A DNA stretch of 64,000 bases from Candidatus Nanopelagicales bacterium (GCA_017848795.1 JAFIHG010000047.1:1-64000), one strand, 5' to 3'; shown: positions 18,805-27,805, counted from the stretch's first letter. A program made the numbers and translations. Notes: generated from the sequence alone by a model not told the origin.

Positions 18805-20418
18805 ATGCCGCACACCACGACCGAGCCGCCCCACGCCCGCGACGAGGGGGCGCCCGCCCAGCCGAACGCGATCCCGCCCGGCCGGCTGGCCGCCGGCGGC
18901 GCTCCGCTGTCGATCGCCGACGGGGTGCGGGTGTTCGCCGCGGCCGGACCGCGCCGCCCGGCCGTCCTGGACGGCGACCGCGTGCAGAGCTACGGCGAGC
19001 TGGACGAGCGCAGCAACCGGCTGGCGCAGGCGCTGCTCGCCCGCGGCCTGTCCCCCGGCGACCACATCGGGCTGCTGCTGGGCAATCGCTTGGAGTACTG
19101 CGAGGCCGCCGCCGGCATCGCCAAGGCCGGCATGGTGATGGTGCCGCTGAACCCGCGCATGACGGCCGCCGAGGCGGGCTACGTGCTCGGGCACTCCCAG
19201 TCGCGTGCGCTGATCCTCGACGACGCGCTCGCGGCGGTCGCGGCCGATGCCGTCCCCGCGACGGTGCTCTCGATCGGCGGCGAGTCCCTCGGCCCGTCGT
19301 ACGAGGCCGCGCTGGCGGACGTGGCGCGCGCGGACGACCCGCGTGTCCCGGTCCGCGAGCTGGACCCGTTCGCCGTCGCCTACACCTCCGGCACCACCGG
19401 CAAGCCCAAGGGCGTCGTCATCTCCCACCGTTCGCGCTCGCTGACCTTCCTCGCCAGCGCCCTCGAGTGGGGCCTGGGCACGGGGCGTACCTCGGTCGCG
19501 GTCGCGCCGATGTACCACGGCGCCGGGTTCGCGTTCGGATACGCCCCCGTCTACACCGGCGGCACCGTGGTGATGCTGCGCTCCTGGGACCCGCAGGAGC
19601 TGCTCGCGCTCGTGGAGCGGCACCGCGCGCAGTCGGTGTTCCTCGTCCCGACGCACGCGCAGATGCTGCGCGCGCTCGGCGACGACGTCATCGCGAAGGC
19701 CGACCTCGCCAGCCTCGACACGCTGTACTTCAACGCCGCCGCGCTTCCGGTCGCGCTCAAGGAGTGGGTGCTGGACGCGTTCCCCGAGACGGGGGTGCAC
19801 GAGCTGTACGGCTCGACCGAGGGCGGCATCATCACCGACCTGCGGCCGGTGGACGCCCGCCGCAAGGCGGGCACCGTCGGGCACGCGTGGCACGCGACCG
19901 AGATCCGGGTGGTGGACGACTCCGGGCGTGAGGTGGCGCCGGGCGAGCCCGGTGAGCTGTTCAGCCGTTCGCCGTACCTCATGAACGGCTACCTGCACGA
20001 CCCCGAGGCGACCGCCGCCTGCACCACCCCGGACGGTTTCCTGACGTGCGGGGACATCGCCATCCGCGACGACGAGGGCTACATCAGCATCGTCGACCGC
20101 AAGAAGGACATGATCATTTCCGGGGGTGTCAACGTCTACCCGCGCGACGTCGAGGAGGCGGTGATGACCCACCCGGCCGTGCGCGAGGTCGCCGTGGTCG
20201 GCTTGCCCCACGAGACGTGGGGCGAGCAGGTCGTCGCGTACGTCGTGACGGCGCCGGGAGCCGAGCTGGACCAGCCGGCGCTCGACGCGTACCTGCGGCC
20301 GCTGCTGGCGTCGTACAAGATCCCCCGGCAGGTGTTCGCGACGCCCGCACTGCCGCGCAACGCCGCCGGCAAGATCCTCAAGCGGGAGCTGCGCGACCGG
20401 GGCGCAGACCACGCGTGA
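18805..20418 (+). CDS. Acyl-CoA/aryl-CoA synthetase (AMP-binding, class I adenylating enzyme)
   Basis: This 537-residue ligase activates a carboxylic acid as acyl-AMP and then acyl-CoA. The P-loop-like motif AYTSGTTGKPKGVVISH is near residue 194, the substrate-region ELYGSTEGG near 336, and the A8/A10 motifs LTCGDIAIRDDEGY, VDRKKDMIISGGVNVYP and the catalytic Lys in NAAGKILKREL are all present. The ATG at 18805 is chosen because GAGGAGG lies 7 nt upstream. It probably primes the substrate of the adjacent CoA-dependent catabolic genes. The acid cannot be deduced from motifs alone; fatty, aryl or dicarboxylic acids are all possible. Confidence 0.88.
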   Translation: MPHTTTEPPHARDEGAPAQPNAIPPGRLAAGGAPLSIADGVRVFAAAGPRRPAVLDGDRVQSYGELDERSNRLAQALLARGLSPGDHIGLLLGNRLEYCEAAAGIAKAGMVMVPLNPRMTAAEAGYVLGHSQSRALILDDALAAVAADAVPATVLSIGGESLGPSYEAALADVARADDPRVPVRELDPFAVAYTSGTTGKPKGVVISHRSRSLTFLASALEWGLGTGRTSVAVAPMYHGAGFAFGYAPVYTGGTVVMLRSWDPQELLALVERHRAQSVFLVPTHAQMLRALGDDVIAKADLASLDTLYFNAAALPVALKEWVLDAFPETGVHELYGSTEGGIITDLRPVDARRKAGTVGHAWHATEIRVVDDSGREVAPGEPGELFSRSPYLMNGYLHDPEATAACTTPDGFLTCGDIAIRDDEGYISIVDRKKDMIISGGVNVYPRDVEEAVMTHPAVREVAVVGLPHETWGEQVVAYVVTAPGAELDQPALDAYLRPLLASYKIPRQVFATPALPRNAAGKILKRELRDRGADHA

Positions 20419-20560
20419 GGCGCGGCGCCCCCGGCGCACTTCTCCCGGCCGCGGCTCGCTGCACTGCGGCCCCTGCGCTTGCCAGCGTTCCGCCGCTGCG
20501 ACACACTTTGCAGGAACAGCGTTCCGCCTACCGGTACACCACGTCGAAGGAGCCCCGCGC
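20419..20560 (+). promoter_or_regulatory. Intergenic region with palindrome GGAAC-AGC-GTTCC
   Basis: Between the ligase and the bicupin gene lies a perfect inverted repeat GGAACAGCGTTCC at 20513-20525, 36 bp before the bicupin ATG. An additional GTTCCG occurs at 20487. The half-site GTTCC is shared with sites at 18766, 24113/24133 and 39005/39025. A ribosome-binding site GAAGGAG precedes the ATG. Confidence 0.5.
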
Positions 20561-21883
20561 ATGCGACCGCACGTCGAACTGATCCACGAGAACGACTACG
20601 TCTGGCACGCCGCCGAGCTCCCGGGCTCGGAAGGCCGCGCCAGCGAGCGCCGGCTGTCGGTCGACGAGGAGGACGGGTCGTCGTCGCTGCGTGTCGACTT
20701 CCACACCCGCTGGGGCCGGGGCGCCGGGATCCACCACGCGACGACCGAGTACTACGTCATGGAGGGCTCCATGACGTACGGCGACCGGACCATCGGCAAG
20801 GGCGGCTACGTCTTCGCTCCCAAGGGAGTTCCGACGGACGCGATCACCTTCGCCGAGGGCACGAAGATCCTGCACTACCGGGAGTACGGCGACGCCGGCT
20901 TCGACCCGGTCGACTCGCTCGCCGCCCCGCGCTGGGCCGATGCGCGCGAGGACGTCATCGTGATCGACACCGAGGCGATGCAGTACGACGCGGTGCCCAA
21001 CCCCGGTCCGATGCCCGGCATGTTCATCAAGTACCTGCACGTCGACCCGGTGACCGGTTTCTACACCCGCATCGTGCACGCCCAGGAGGGCTGGGCCGAC
21101 CACCGGCTCGCCTTCCACCCGTGCTACGAGGAGTCGTACTCGTTGCAGGGCAAGATGGAATACAACTTCGGCGACCTCGACGAGGGCACGTACTTCTTCC
21201 GCCCCGCGCGCGTCAAGCACGGCCACTTCAGCAGCATGGAGGGCGGGTTCACGATGTTCCTCCGCTCCGACGGCGAACTGCTCAACTGGTACACCCAGAA
21301 CGAGTGGGTGCGCTGGGGCGGCCAGGCGGTCAACTGGGGCCCGGGTGGCACCCGCATGACGTTCTCGCAGTCCTCGCACGACCTCGGCGGTGACGACTGG
21401 CGCAGCGACAAGGGCAAGCAGTACCTCGCCGACGCGCTGAACTTCCAGGCCCAGCAGGGCAAGCACGACGCCGAGTACGTCCAGCACGGCACCGGCTCCG
21501 ACCGCAGCCTCGTCGCCCTGGCCAAGATGCTCGACGCCGCCCGTCTGCAGGGCGGTCACGACTCCGATGCCCACGGGCACACCCACGACCACGATCACGA
21601 CCACGGGCACACCCACGACCACGACAACGGTCACGACCCGCACCACATCCACGGCGAGAACCACAACGAGCCGTGGAGCCGCGGGCACGCCCCGGACTAC
21701 TCCGAGCTCGGCCTGCCGCCGGCGCGCGACCTCGAGCACCCGGACGAGCGGACCGACGAGCATGCCCACAACTGGGGTGCGGGCCGCCCGCACAAGGAGG
21801 GCGACCGGATCCCCGCGCCGATCATCTCCTCGCTGCCGGTGCGCTCGCGCAGCGCCGGTCGCTGGGACGGCGACGGCATGTAA
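20561..21883 (+). CDS. Two-domain cupin protein with His-rich tail
   Basis: The protein is 440 residues long and cytoplasmic (no signal peptide). The first cupin barrel spans about 30-120 with GIHHATTEYYVMEGSMTYGD, a cupin motif 1 in which His-His and Glu could bind a metal, and GGYVFAPKGVPTDA as motif 2. A second barrel spans about 150-250 (HPCYEESYSLQGKMEYNF). Residues about 332-369 carry some 15 His in HxH runs from a 30-bp tandem repeat, which looks like a metal store or chelator. The remainder is Glu/Arg-rich. Bicupins of this kind include dioxygenases, ureidoglycine aminohydrolases and DUF4437-like proteins. The reaction is not known; context suggests a metal-dependent step in the same catabolic route. 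Confidence 0.7.
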   Translation: MRPHVELIHENDYVWHAAELPGSEGRASERRLSVDEEDGSSSLRVDFHTRWGRGAGIHHATTEYYVMEGSMTYGDRTIGKGGYVFAPKGVPTDAITFAEGTKILHYREYGDAGFDPVDSLAAPRWADAREDVIVIDTEAMQYDAVPNPGPMPGMFIKYLHVDPVTGFYTRIVHAQEGWADHRLAFHPCYEESYSLQGKMEYNFGDLDEGTYFFRPARVKHGHFSSMEGGFTMFLRSDGELLNWYTQNEWVRWGGQAVNWGPGGTRMTFSQSSHDLGGDDWRSDKGKQYLADALNFQAQQGKHDAEYVQHGTGSDRSLVALAKMLDAARLQGGHDSDAHGHTHDHDHDHGHTHDHDNGHDPHHIHGENHNEPWSRGHAPDYSELGLPPARDLEHPDERTDEHAHNWGAGRPHKEGDRIPAPIISSLPVRSRSAGRWDGDGM

Positions 21884-21897
21884 CGACGACGCACGAG

Positions 21898-21932
21898 ACG
21901 GCCGGCACCGGGTGAGCCCCGGTGCCGGCCGT
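21898..21932 (+). terminator. Strong terminator hairpin after the bicupin gene
   Basis: A perfect 15-bp GC-rich stem (21898-21912 pairs with 21918-21932) with loop TGAGC is followed by TTCG. It begins 15 bp after the bicupin stop codon and is the clearest intrinsic-type terminator in the window. Confidence 0.8.
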
Positions 21933-21950
21933 TTCGCGTCATACCAGAGC

Positions 21951-22510
21951 GGCGACCATCCGGTGGTCGAGCGAGGCGACCATCCGGTGGTCGAGCGCAG
22001 TCGAGTCACTTGGGCCTGGTGGCGCACCCGTCGGCGCGTGAAAGACCGTGCGAGTACCCGGTGGTCGAGCGTAGTCGAGACCACGCTGGTCATCATGGTC
22101 TCGACTACGTTCTCCTGACAGTGATCAGAGTCGAAAGAGCAGACGCAGCCAGCCGTCGGCCGAGCGCAGTCGAGACCACGAACAGCGACGTGGTCTCGAC
22201 TACGCTCGACCACCGAGGGGGCGGCCGAGCCCACCCGCTTCGGGGACATACCGTGGCGCATCGACCGACCCACCGCCGAAAGGACCAGGCGACCATCCGG
22301 TGGTCGAGCGAGGTGACCATCCGGTGGTCGAGCGCAGTCGAGACCACGTTCTCCTGACAGTGATCTGAGTCGAAAGAGCAGACGCAACCAGCCGTCGGTC
22401 GAGCGCAGTCGAGACCATGAACAGCGACGTGGTCTCGACTACGCTCGACCACCGACTACCCGACTACGGCCGGACCACCGACTACCCGACTACGGCCGAA
22501 CTACCGACTG
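21951..22510. repeat. 0.56-kb non-coding block of GGTGGTCGAGCG-type repeats
   Basis: No gene is supported here. A 110-bp unit at 22107-22216 recurs at 22346-22455 with four mismatches. The leading segment CGACCATCCGGTGGTCGAGC is found at 21953, 21975, 22290 and 22312 (22312 with one change). The core occurs in both orientations (GGTCGAGCGTAGTCGAGACC and its complement). A 26-bp unit is tandemly repeated at 22447-22472 and 22473-22498. The block lies between two convergent genes. Palindromic arms make it rich in potential stem-loops. Confidence 0.85.
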
Positions 22511-22588
22511 CACGATCGCCGCTTCGGCGTACCTCCGGACGAGCACGACGTCCACCACACGTGCGGCGCACTCGTCCGGGCGGTGTGG
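22511..22588. other. Short gap beside the repeat block
   Basis: About 80 bp between the repeat block and the amidohydrolase stop codon. Nothing recognisable beyond high GC. Confidence 0.4.
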
Positions 22589-24058
22589 TCAGCCCTGCGG
22601 GCGGCGCACGTACTGTCCGGCGGGGCTCCCGACGATGTTGCCCTCGTGCAGGACGCGGTTCCCGCGCACCCAGGTATCGGTGACGCGCGCGCCAAGCTCG
22701 AACCCCTCGAACGGCGTGTATTCCTGCACCGACAGCGAGTCGGCGGCGTGCACGGTCCAGCTGCCGGAGACATCGACGAGGGCGAGGTCTGCGTCGTACC
22801 CCGGGGCGATGTCCCCCTTGCGGGTCATCCCGAACCGGCGCGCCGGGTTCGCGGAGGTGAGCTCGGCGATGCGCTGCAACGACAAACCGCGCCGCCGCCC
22901 TTCACTGACCAGCCCGGGCAGCAGGTACTCGGCGCCGCCGAAGCCGGACTTCGCGGCGAACACGTCGTCGCGGGGGTCACCGAACTTGGCCTCGTCCTTG
23001 CAGCAGGCGTGGTCGCTGACCACCCAGTCGATGTCGCCGGCGAGCAGGTGCTCCCAGAGCGCCTCGACGTCCTCCTGCGGGCGCAACGGCGGGTTCACCT
23101 TTCCGCCGATGCCCGACGCACTGTCGCAGCTCGCCAGCAGGTGGCCGATCGTCACCTCGCGCCGGAAGTCGACATGCGGGAACGTCGTGGCCATCAGCAT
23201 CGCGGCGCGCATCGCCTTGCGGGAGGTCAGGTGCAGCAGGTTGATGTTGGGCAGCTCGGTCTCGTCCGCGAGGAACGCGGCGATCGTGATCGCCAGCGCC
23301 TCGGAATGCGGGGGCCGGGAGGCGCTGTAGGCGCGCAGCCCGGACAGCGAGCCGTCCTGCTCGACGAGCTTGGTATACGCCGTCATGATCTCGGCGGTCT
23401 CGCAGTGCAGGGACAGCGACACGTACGGCGCGAGCTCGGTGAGCTTCTCGCGGGCCTGCTGCACGCCGCGCATCACGAACTCGAAGTGCGCGAGGTCGTA
23501 CCGCTCGCCCTCGGGAATCATGAGGAACTGGCTCTGGTCCGCCGAGCGGCCGTGCAGCCCGTGGCTGCCGTAGAACATGAAGATCTTGAAGGAGGTGACG
23601 CCGAAGTCCTCGATGATCGAGGGGATCTCGCTGATGTGCTCCGACATCATCGGCGCGAGGTGGAACGCGTAGTCGGTGTAGGACCGGCCCTCGCAGCGGG
23701 CGAGCACCTGCGGGAAGAACTGTGCGTACGGCCCGCCCTGGTTCAGGTAGTACTGGCCGGTCCGCATGTAGGTGATGCCGGTGGTGACCCCGCCCTGCGC
23801 GCTCGCCCGGCTCTCGGTGTCGGTGTCGGACTCGAGGGGGTTGTAGATGCCCCAGTGCTGGTGGGCGTCGACGGCACCCGGGAAGGCGAGCCGGCCCTTG
23901 CCGTCCACGACCTCGTCGGCGTCGCTCGCGGGGATATCGGGCTCGACGCGTACGAACCGGCCGTCGGTGATGCCGATGTCGAGCGCCTCGCCGTCCGGAG
24001 CGCCGGCTCCGGGACGTACGACGGTGACGTTCTTGAGCAGGGTCTGCAGCCGTGTCAC
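22589..24058 (-). CDS. Hydantoinase/dihydropyrimidinase-like amidohydrolase
   Basis: This 489-residue metal-dependent amidohydrolase runs from GTG 24058, preceded by GAGG. The TIM-barrel metal ligands are all present: HxH at His66/His68 (VDAHQHWG), the carbamylated Lys158 in TSFKIFMFY, His218 (LSLHCE), His276 (LLHLTSRKA) and Asp349 in VVSDHACCKDE. The family opens cyclic amides such as hydantoins, dihydropyrimidines or allantoin. It is transcribed divergently from the CoA-transferase operon, with which it shares a 106-bp control region. The ring substrate cannot be told from motifs; allantoinase, hydantoinase or imidase activities are alternatives. Confidence 0.85.
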   Translation of the reverse strand: MTRLQTLLKNVTVVRPGAGAPDGEALDIGITDGRFVRVEPDIPASDADEVVDGKGRLAFPGAVDAHQHWGIYNPLESDTDTESRASAQGGVTTGITYMRTGQYYLNQGGPYAQFFPQVLARCEGRSYTDYAFHLAPMMSEHISEIPSIIEDFGVTSFKIFMFYGSHGLHGRSADQSQFLMIPEGERYDLAHFEFVMRGVQQAREKLTELAPYVSLSLHCETAEIMTAYTKLVEQDGSLSGLRAYSASRPPHSEALAITIAAFLADETELPNINLLHLTSRKAMRAAMLMATTFPHVDFRREVTIGHLLASCDSASGIGGKVNPPLRPQEDVEALWEHLLAGDIDWVVSDHACCKDEAKFGDPRDDVFAAKSGFGGAEYLLPGLVSEGRRRGLSLQRIAELTSANPARRFGMTRKGDIAPGYDADLALVDVSGSWTVHAADSLSVQEYTPFEGFELGARVTDTWVRGNRVLHEGNIVGSPAGQYVRRPQG

Positions 24059-24164
24059 ACCGGACCTCGTTTCGCGTCGGGCTTCCGCCCCGCCGGGGCG
24101 GCACGGCATACTGTTCCACAAGACGGCACGCTGTTCCAGATCTGTCCCGGAAGGAGGCGACACG
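24059..24164. promoter_or_regulatory. Divergent control region with GTTCCA direct repeat
   Basis: GTTCCA occurs at 24113-24118 and 24133-24138, exactly 20 bp apart, in CTGTTCCACAAGACGGCACG followed by CTGTTCCAGA. The same half-site with the same 20-bp period occurs at 39005/39025. AAGGAGG at 24151 is the ribosome-binding site of the right-hand gene. The spacing suggests two sites on one DNA face for a common regulator of the catabolic genes, which is not encoded in the window. Confidence 0.5.
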
Positions 24165-25388
24165 ATGACGTCCGAGAACGGCCGCCCGGCGCCCGGAGCG
24201 CTGGCCGGACTGCGGGTGCTCGACGTCGCCACCGTGTTCGCCGGCCCGCTCGCCGCCACCATCCTCGGCGACTTCGGCGCCGAGGTGATCAAGGTGGAAC
24301 ACCCGACGCGGCCGGACCCGGCGCGCGCGCACGGTCCGGCCAAGGACGGCGTGCCGCTGTGGTGGACCTCCCTCGGGCGCAACAAGCGCACGATCACCTT
24401 GGCGTTGAACACCCCGCGCGGCGCCGAGCTGCTGCACGCGCTGACCGACCAGGCCGACGTGCTGATCGAGAACTTCCGCCCCGGCACGCTGGAACGGTGG
24501 GGGCTGGGCCCCGAGGTGCTGGCGCGGACCAACCCGCGGCTGGTCGTCGCACGCGTCACCGGATTCGGGCAGTTCGGGCCGTACGCCTCCCGCCCCGGCT
24601 TCGGCACGCTCGCGGAATCGATGAGCGGGTTCGCCGCGATCAACGGCTGGCCCGACGGACCTCCGACGCTGCCGCCGTTCGGCATGGCCGACGGGATCTC
24701 CGCCCTGGCTACGGCCCAGGCGGTCATGACCGCGCTGTACGAGCGTGACCGGCCCGGGGGCAGCGGGCGCGGCCAGGTCGTGGACCTCGCCATCATCGAG
24801 CCGATCCTGACCGTGCTGGGCATGCAGGCGCAGGCGTACGACCAGCTCGGCATCGTCCAGCAGCGCAGCGGCAACCGCTCGGTCAACAACGCCCCACGCA
24901 ACGCGTACCGCACGCGCGACGGGAGGTGGGTGGCCATCTCGACGTCGGCGCAGTCCATCGCCGAACGCGTGATGACCCTCGTCGGCCACCCCGAGGTGAT
25001 CGACGAGCCGTGGTTCGCCACCGGCGCGACGCGGGTGCAGCACGCCGACCTGCTCGACGAGTACGTCGGTGGCTGGATCGCCGAGCGCGACGTCGACGAG
25101 GTCGTGAAGTCGTTCGAGGACGCGCAGGCAGCCGTCTCGCCGATCTACGACATCACCGACATCTTCGCCGACCCGCAGTACCAGGCGCTCGACAGCATCA
25201 CGACCGCCGACGACCCGACGCTCGGGCCGGTCCGGATGCCGAACGTGCTCTACCGGCTCTCGCAGACACCGGGCTCGATCCGGTGGACCGGCCGGCCGCA
25301 CGGCGCTGACACCCGTACCGTCCTGCGCGAGCTGCTCGACCTGGACGACGCCACTCTCGACGGACTCGCCGCCGAGAAGATCGTGTGA
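24165..25388 (+). CDS. Family III (CaiB/BaiF) CoA-transferase
   Basis: This 407-residue enzyme moves CoA between acids through an aspartyl-CoA anhydride. LRVLDVATVFAGPLAATILGD near the N-terminus and IKVEHP are CaiB signatures. Asp176 in PFGMADGISAL is the expected catalytic Asp. The C-terminal region (AAVSPIYDITDIFADPQYQA) is also typical. A perfect AAGGAGG lies 7 nt before the ATG. First gene of a rightward three-gene operon with the cyclase and an MmgE/PrpD gene. A second paralogue lies at 37.1-38.3 kb. The acid substrate is unknown. Confidence 0.9.
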   Translation: MTSENGRPAPGALAGLRVLDVATVFAGPLAATILGDFGAEVIKVEHPTRPDPARAHGPAKDGVPLWWTSLGRNKRTITLALNTPRGAELLHALTDQADVLIENFRPGTLERWGLGPEVLARTNPRLVVARVTGFGQFGPYASRPGFGTLAESMSGFAAINGWPDGPPTLPPFGMADGISALATAQAVMTALYERDRPGGSGRGQVVDLAIIEPILTVLGMQAQAYDQLGIVQQRSGNRSVNNAPRNAYRTRDGRWVAISTSAQSIAERVMTLVGHPEVIDEPWFATGATRVQHADLLDEYVGGWIAERDVDEVVKSFEDAQAAVSPIYDITDIFADPQYQALDSITTADDPTLGPVRMPNVLYRLSQTPGSIRWTGRPHGADTRTVLRELLDLDDATLDGLAAEKIV

Positions 25389-25396
25389 GGGGGACC

Positions 25397-26266
25397 ATGT
25401 CCACGCAGTCCACGCAGTCCACGCAGACCGCGAATGGGGCCCGGCCGGTGCCCGATCTGTTCGCGGCGCTCGCCGACGTGGCGGTGCACGACCTGGCCCA
25501 GCCGATGTTCCGCGGCATGCCGCAGTCGCCGAACCATCCGCCGTTCCAGCTCGCGCTGCAGCGCCGGCACGGGGACTACGTGCGGGCGGACGGCAGCTCG
25601 GCGGCGAACGAGATCATCGTCACCGGCGGCCACGTCGGGACCCACGTCGACGCGTTCGCGCACGTCTCCCACCAGGGCCTGCTCCACGGCGGGATCGAGG
25701 CGGCGTCCGTCCAGTCCCACGAAGGCTTTTCCGAGCTGGGCATCGACACGTTCCCGCCGTACGTCGGACGCGCCGTGCTGCTCGACGTCACGGCAGTGCA
25801 CGGTGTCGACGTACTGCCCGCCGGCGCGCCGGTCACCGGCGCCGACCTGCAGGCCGCCGCCGACAAGGCAGGAGTGACCGTGCAACCGGGCGACGCCGTA
25901 CTGATCGGCACCGGCTGGTCGCGCCGCTGGGACGACCGCGCCGCCTTCGTCGGCGGCGAGCACGGGGCACCCGGCCCGGACGAGAGCGCCGCCGGCTGGT
26001 GCGTCGAGCACGGCGTACGCCTCGCAGGTGCCGAGACGATCGCCTTCGAGCAGATCAAGCCCGGTGCCGGGCACGCCCTGCTGCCGGTGCACCGGATGTT
26101 CCTCGTCGAGCACGGCATCAGCATCGTCGAGACGATGCGGCTCTGGCCGCTGCTCGACGCCGGCGCCACCGAGTTCGGGTTGGTCCTCGCGCCGCTCAAG
26201 GTGGTCGGCGCGACCGGTGCACCGGTGCGCCCGCTCGCGCTCGTCCCCTCCGGAGGCACACCATGA
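25397..26266 (+). CDS. Cyclase-family metal hydrolase (kynurenine-formamidase-like)
   Basis: This 289-residue protein has the signature HVGTHVDAFAHVSHQG (family consensus HxGTHxDxPxH) at about residues 76-91, which binds the catalytic metal. A later conserved segment is FEQIKPGAGHALLPVH. Family members hydrolyse formamides or esters (kynurenine formamidase, isatin hydrolase). The ATG at 25397 follows GAGGGGG, 8 bp after the CoA-transferase stop. Residues 2-10 are STQSTQSTQ, encoded by three identical 9-bp units. The stop overlaps the next start (ATGA). Together with the amidohydrolase it suggests hydrolytic opening of an N-containing ring or amide. Confidence 0.85.
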   Translation: MSTQSTQSTQTANGARPVPDLFAALADVAVHDLAQPMFRGMPQSPNHPPFQLALQRRHGDYVRADGSSAANEIIVTGGHVGTHVDAFAHVSHQGLLHGGIEAASVQSHEGFSELGIDTFPPYVGRAVLLDVTAVHGVDVLPAGAPVTGADLQAAADKAGVTVQPGDAVLIGTGWSRRWDDRAAFVGGEHGAPGPDESAAGWCVEHGVRLAGAETIAFEQIKPGAGHALLPVHRMFLVEHGISIVETMRLWPLLDAGATEFGLVLAPLKVVGATGAPVRPLALVPSGGTP

Positions 26267-27753
26267 ATGCTGTGACGACGAATGCAGTGGCGACGAATGC
26301 TGCGACGACGAATGCTGCGACGACACCGCAGGAGATCACCCTGACCCCGGTGCAGCAGCTCGCGCAGTTCGCGGTCAGGTGTCGGGACAAGGGCACTCCG
26401 GCAGCGGTACGCGAGGACGTGCTCGGCCGGATCCTCGACGTCGTGGGCAACTGCCTCGCGGGCCGGGCGGAGAGTGCGGGGGCAACCGACCCCGACCAGG
26501 CCGTGCTGCGGGCCGTACAGGCGTGGGGTGGAGTCGCCGAGTCCGGCGTGATCGGTTCGGCCGAACGCCTTCCCGCTCCTTCCGCGGCGCTCGTCAACGG
26601 CACGCTCGCCCACGTCCTCGACTTCGACGACACCCACCTGCCGTCCGTGCTGCACCCGGCCGCATCGGTCGTACCTGCGGCCCTCGCCGTCGCCGAGGCG
26701 ACCGGCGCCTCCGGGGAGGACCTGCTCACCGCGGTCGCCGCCGGCATCGAGGTGACCAACCGGCTCGGCATGGCGAGCTACATCGTCGAGATCCGCAATT
26801 CCTTGTTCTTCGAGAAGGGCTTTCACGCCACGTCGATCTGCGGCACCTTCGGGGCCGCGGTCGCCGCCGGGCTGCTGTACGGCCTCGATGCCGAGCGCAT
26901 CGCCGACGCGATGGGGATCGCCGCGTCGATGGGGGCCGGGGTGATCGAGGCGAATCGTACCGGCGGGACGGTCAAGCGGATCCACTGCGGCTGGGCGGCC
27001 CACGGCGGGGTGGTCGCGGCGGTGCTGGCGCGCGAGGGCGTTTCCGGCCCGCCGACCGTGCTCGAGGGCCGGTTCGGGTTCTTCGCCGCGTACCTCGACG
27101 GGCGCTACGACGCCGACGCCATGCTCTCGGACCTCGGCGAGCGTTGGGAGCTGCTCCGTACGGTCTACAAGCCCTACCCCTCCAACCACTTCACCCACCC
27201 CGCGATCGACTGCGCGCTGGCGCTGCGGGCCGGTGGGCTGGACCCCGAGAAGATCGCGTCGGTCGAGCTGGGGGTGGCCGCGCCGGTGCTGCGTACCATC
27301 GCCGAGCCCCGGGAGGAGAAGGTGCGCCCCCGCTCGGCGTACCACGCGAAGTTCTCCGGACCGTTCACCGTCGCCCGGGCGCTGCTCGGCGGTGGCGGGC
27401 TCGGGCTCTACCTCGACGACTTCACCAGCGAGACGTACGCCGACCCGGTCGTGCTGGCGCTCGCCGACAAGGCGACGCTCGTCGCGGACGAGCGCGCGGG
27501 CGAGATCTTCCCGCGGGCGTTCGCCGCCGTGCTGCGCGTACGTACGACCGACGGTGCGGTCCTCGAGCACCGCGTCGACTCCTCGCGCGGGGGTCCCGAG
27601 CACCCACTCTCGCGCGCCGACCTGCTGGTGAAGTTCCGGCTCAACGCCGCGCGGGCCCTGCCCGAGCCCCGCGTCGAGGAGCTCGTACGTGCCGTGGAGA
27701 ACCTCCTCGAGGGCGGCACCGCCACGGCCCTCCTCACCGCCACCCGTACCTGA
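26263..27753 (+). CDS. MmgE/PrpD family protein, copy 1
   Basis: The protein has 496 residues. After an odd low-complexity start (NAVTTNAVATNAATTNAATT, four 15-bp units at 26266-26325) it aligns with the MmgE/PrpD fold: DVVGNCLAGRAES, VNGTLAHVLDFDDTHLPSVLHP, KGFHATSICGTFGAA, KPYPSNHFTHPAID and RSAYHAKFSGPFTVA. The family includes 2-methylcitrate dehydratase, cis-aconitate decarboxylase and iminodisuccinate epimerase, all acting on polycarboxylates. It is coupled to the cyclase gene by ATGA. The stop codon abuts a family B palindrome. The precise reaction is unknown. Confidence 0.85.
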   Translation: MNAVTTNAVATNAATTNAATTPQEITLTPVQQLAQFAVRCRDKGTPAAVREDVLGRILDVVGNCLAGRAESAGATDPDQAVLRAVQAWGGVAESGVIGSAERLPAPSAALVNGTLAHVLDFDDTHLPSVLHPAASVVPAALAVAEATGASGEDLLTAVAAGIEVTNRLGMASYIVEIRNSLFFEKGFHATSICGTFGAAVAAGLLYGLDAERIADAMGIAASMGAGVIEANRTGGTVKRIHCGWAAHGGVVAAVLAREGVSGPPTVLEGRFGFFAAYLDGRYDADAMLSDLGERWELLRTVYKPYPSNHFTHPAIDCALALRAGGLDPEKIASVELGVAAPVLRTIAEPREEKVRPRSAYHAKFSGPFTVARALLGGGGLGLYLDDFTSETYADPVVLALADKATLVADERAGEIFPRAFAAVLRVRTTDGAVLEHRVDSSRGGPEHPLSRADLLVKFRLNAARALPEPRVEELVRAVENLLEGGTATALLTATRT

Positions 27754-27760
27754 TTCCGGA

Positions 27761-27805
27761 TGAATGTGGCAGGACTCCGCTCTTAGCGGCGTCCTGCCAC
27801 ATTCA
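27761..27805. repeat. Palindromic repeat family B, copy 1
   Basis: Arms TGAATGTGGCAGGAC (27761-27775) and its complement (27791-27805) flank an inner CCGCT-ctt-AGCGG stem. It lies 7 nt after the MmgE/PrpD stop and contains the stop codon of the convergent AbiEi-like gene in its right arm, so it can serve as a bidirectional terminator. Confidence 0.9.

Noticed and set aside
21951-22510. CRISPR array
   Set aside because: Repeats are irregular in length and spacing, occur in both orientations, and no constant-length spacers or cas genes are present.
22977-25301. Long leftward open frame over the amidohydrolase and CoA-transferase genes
   Set aside because: It is in another frame of two well-supported genes and reads as Arg/Asp/Gly-rich noise, as is usual in very GC-rich DNA.
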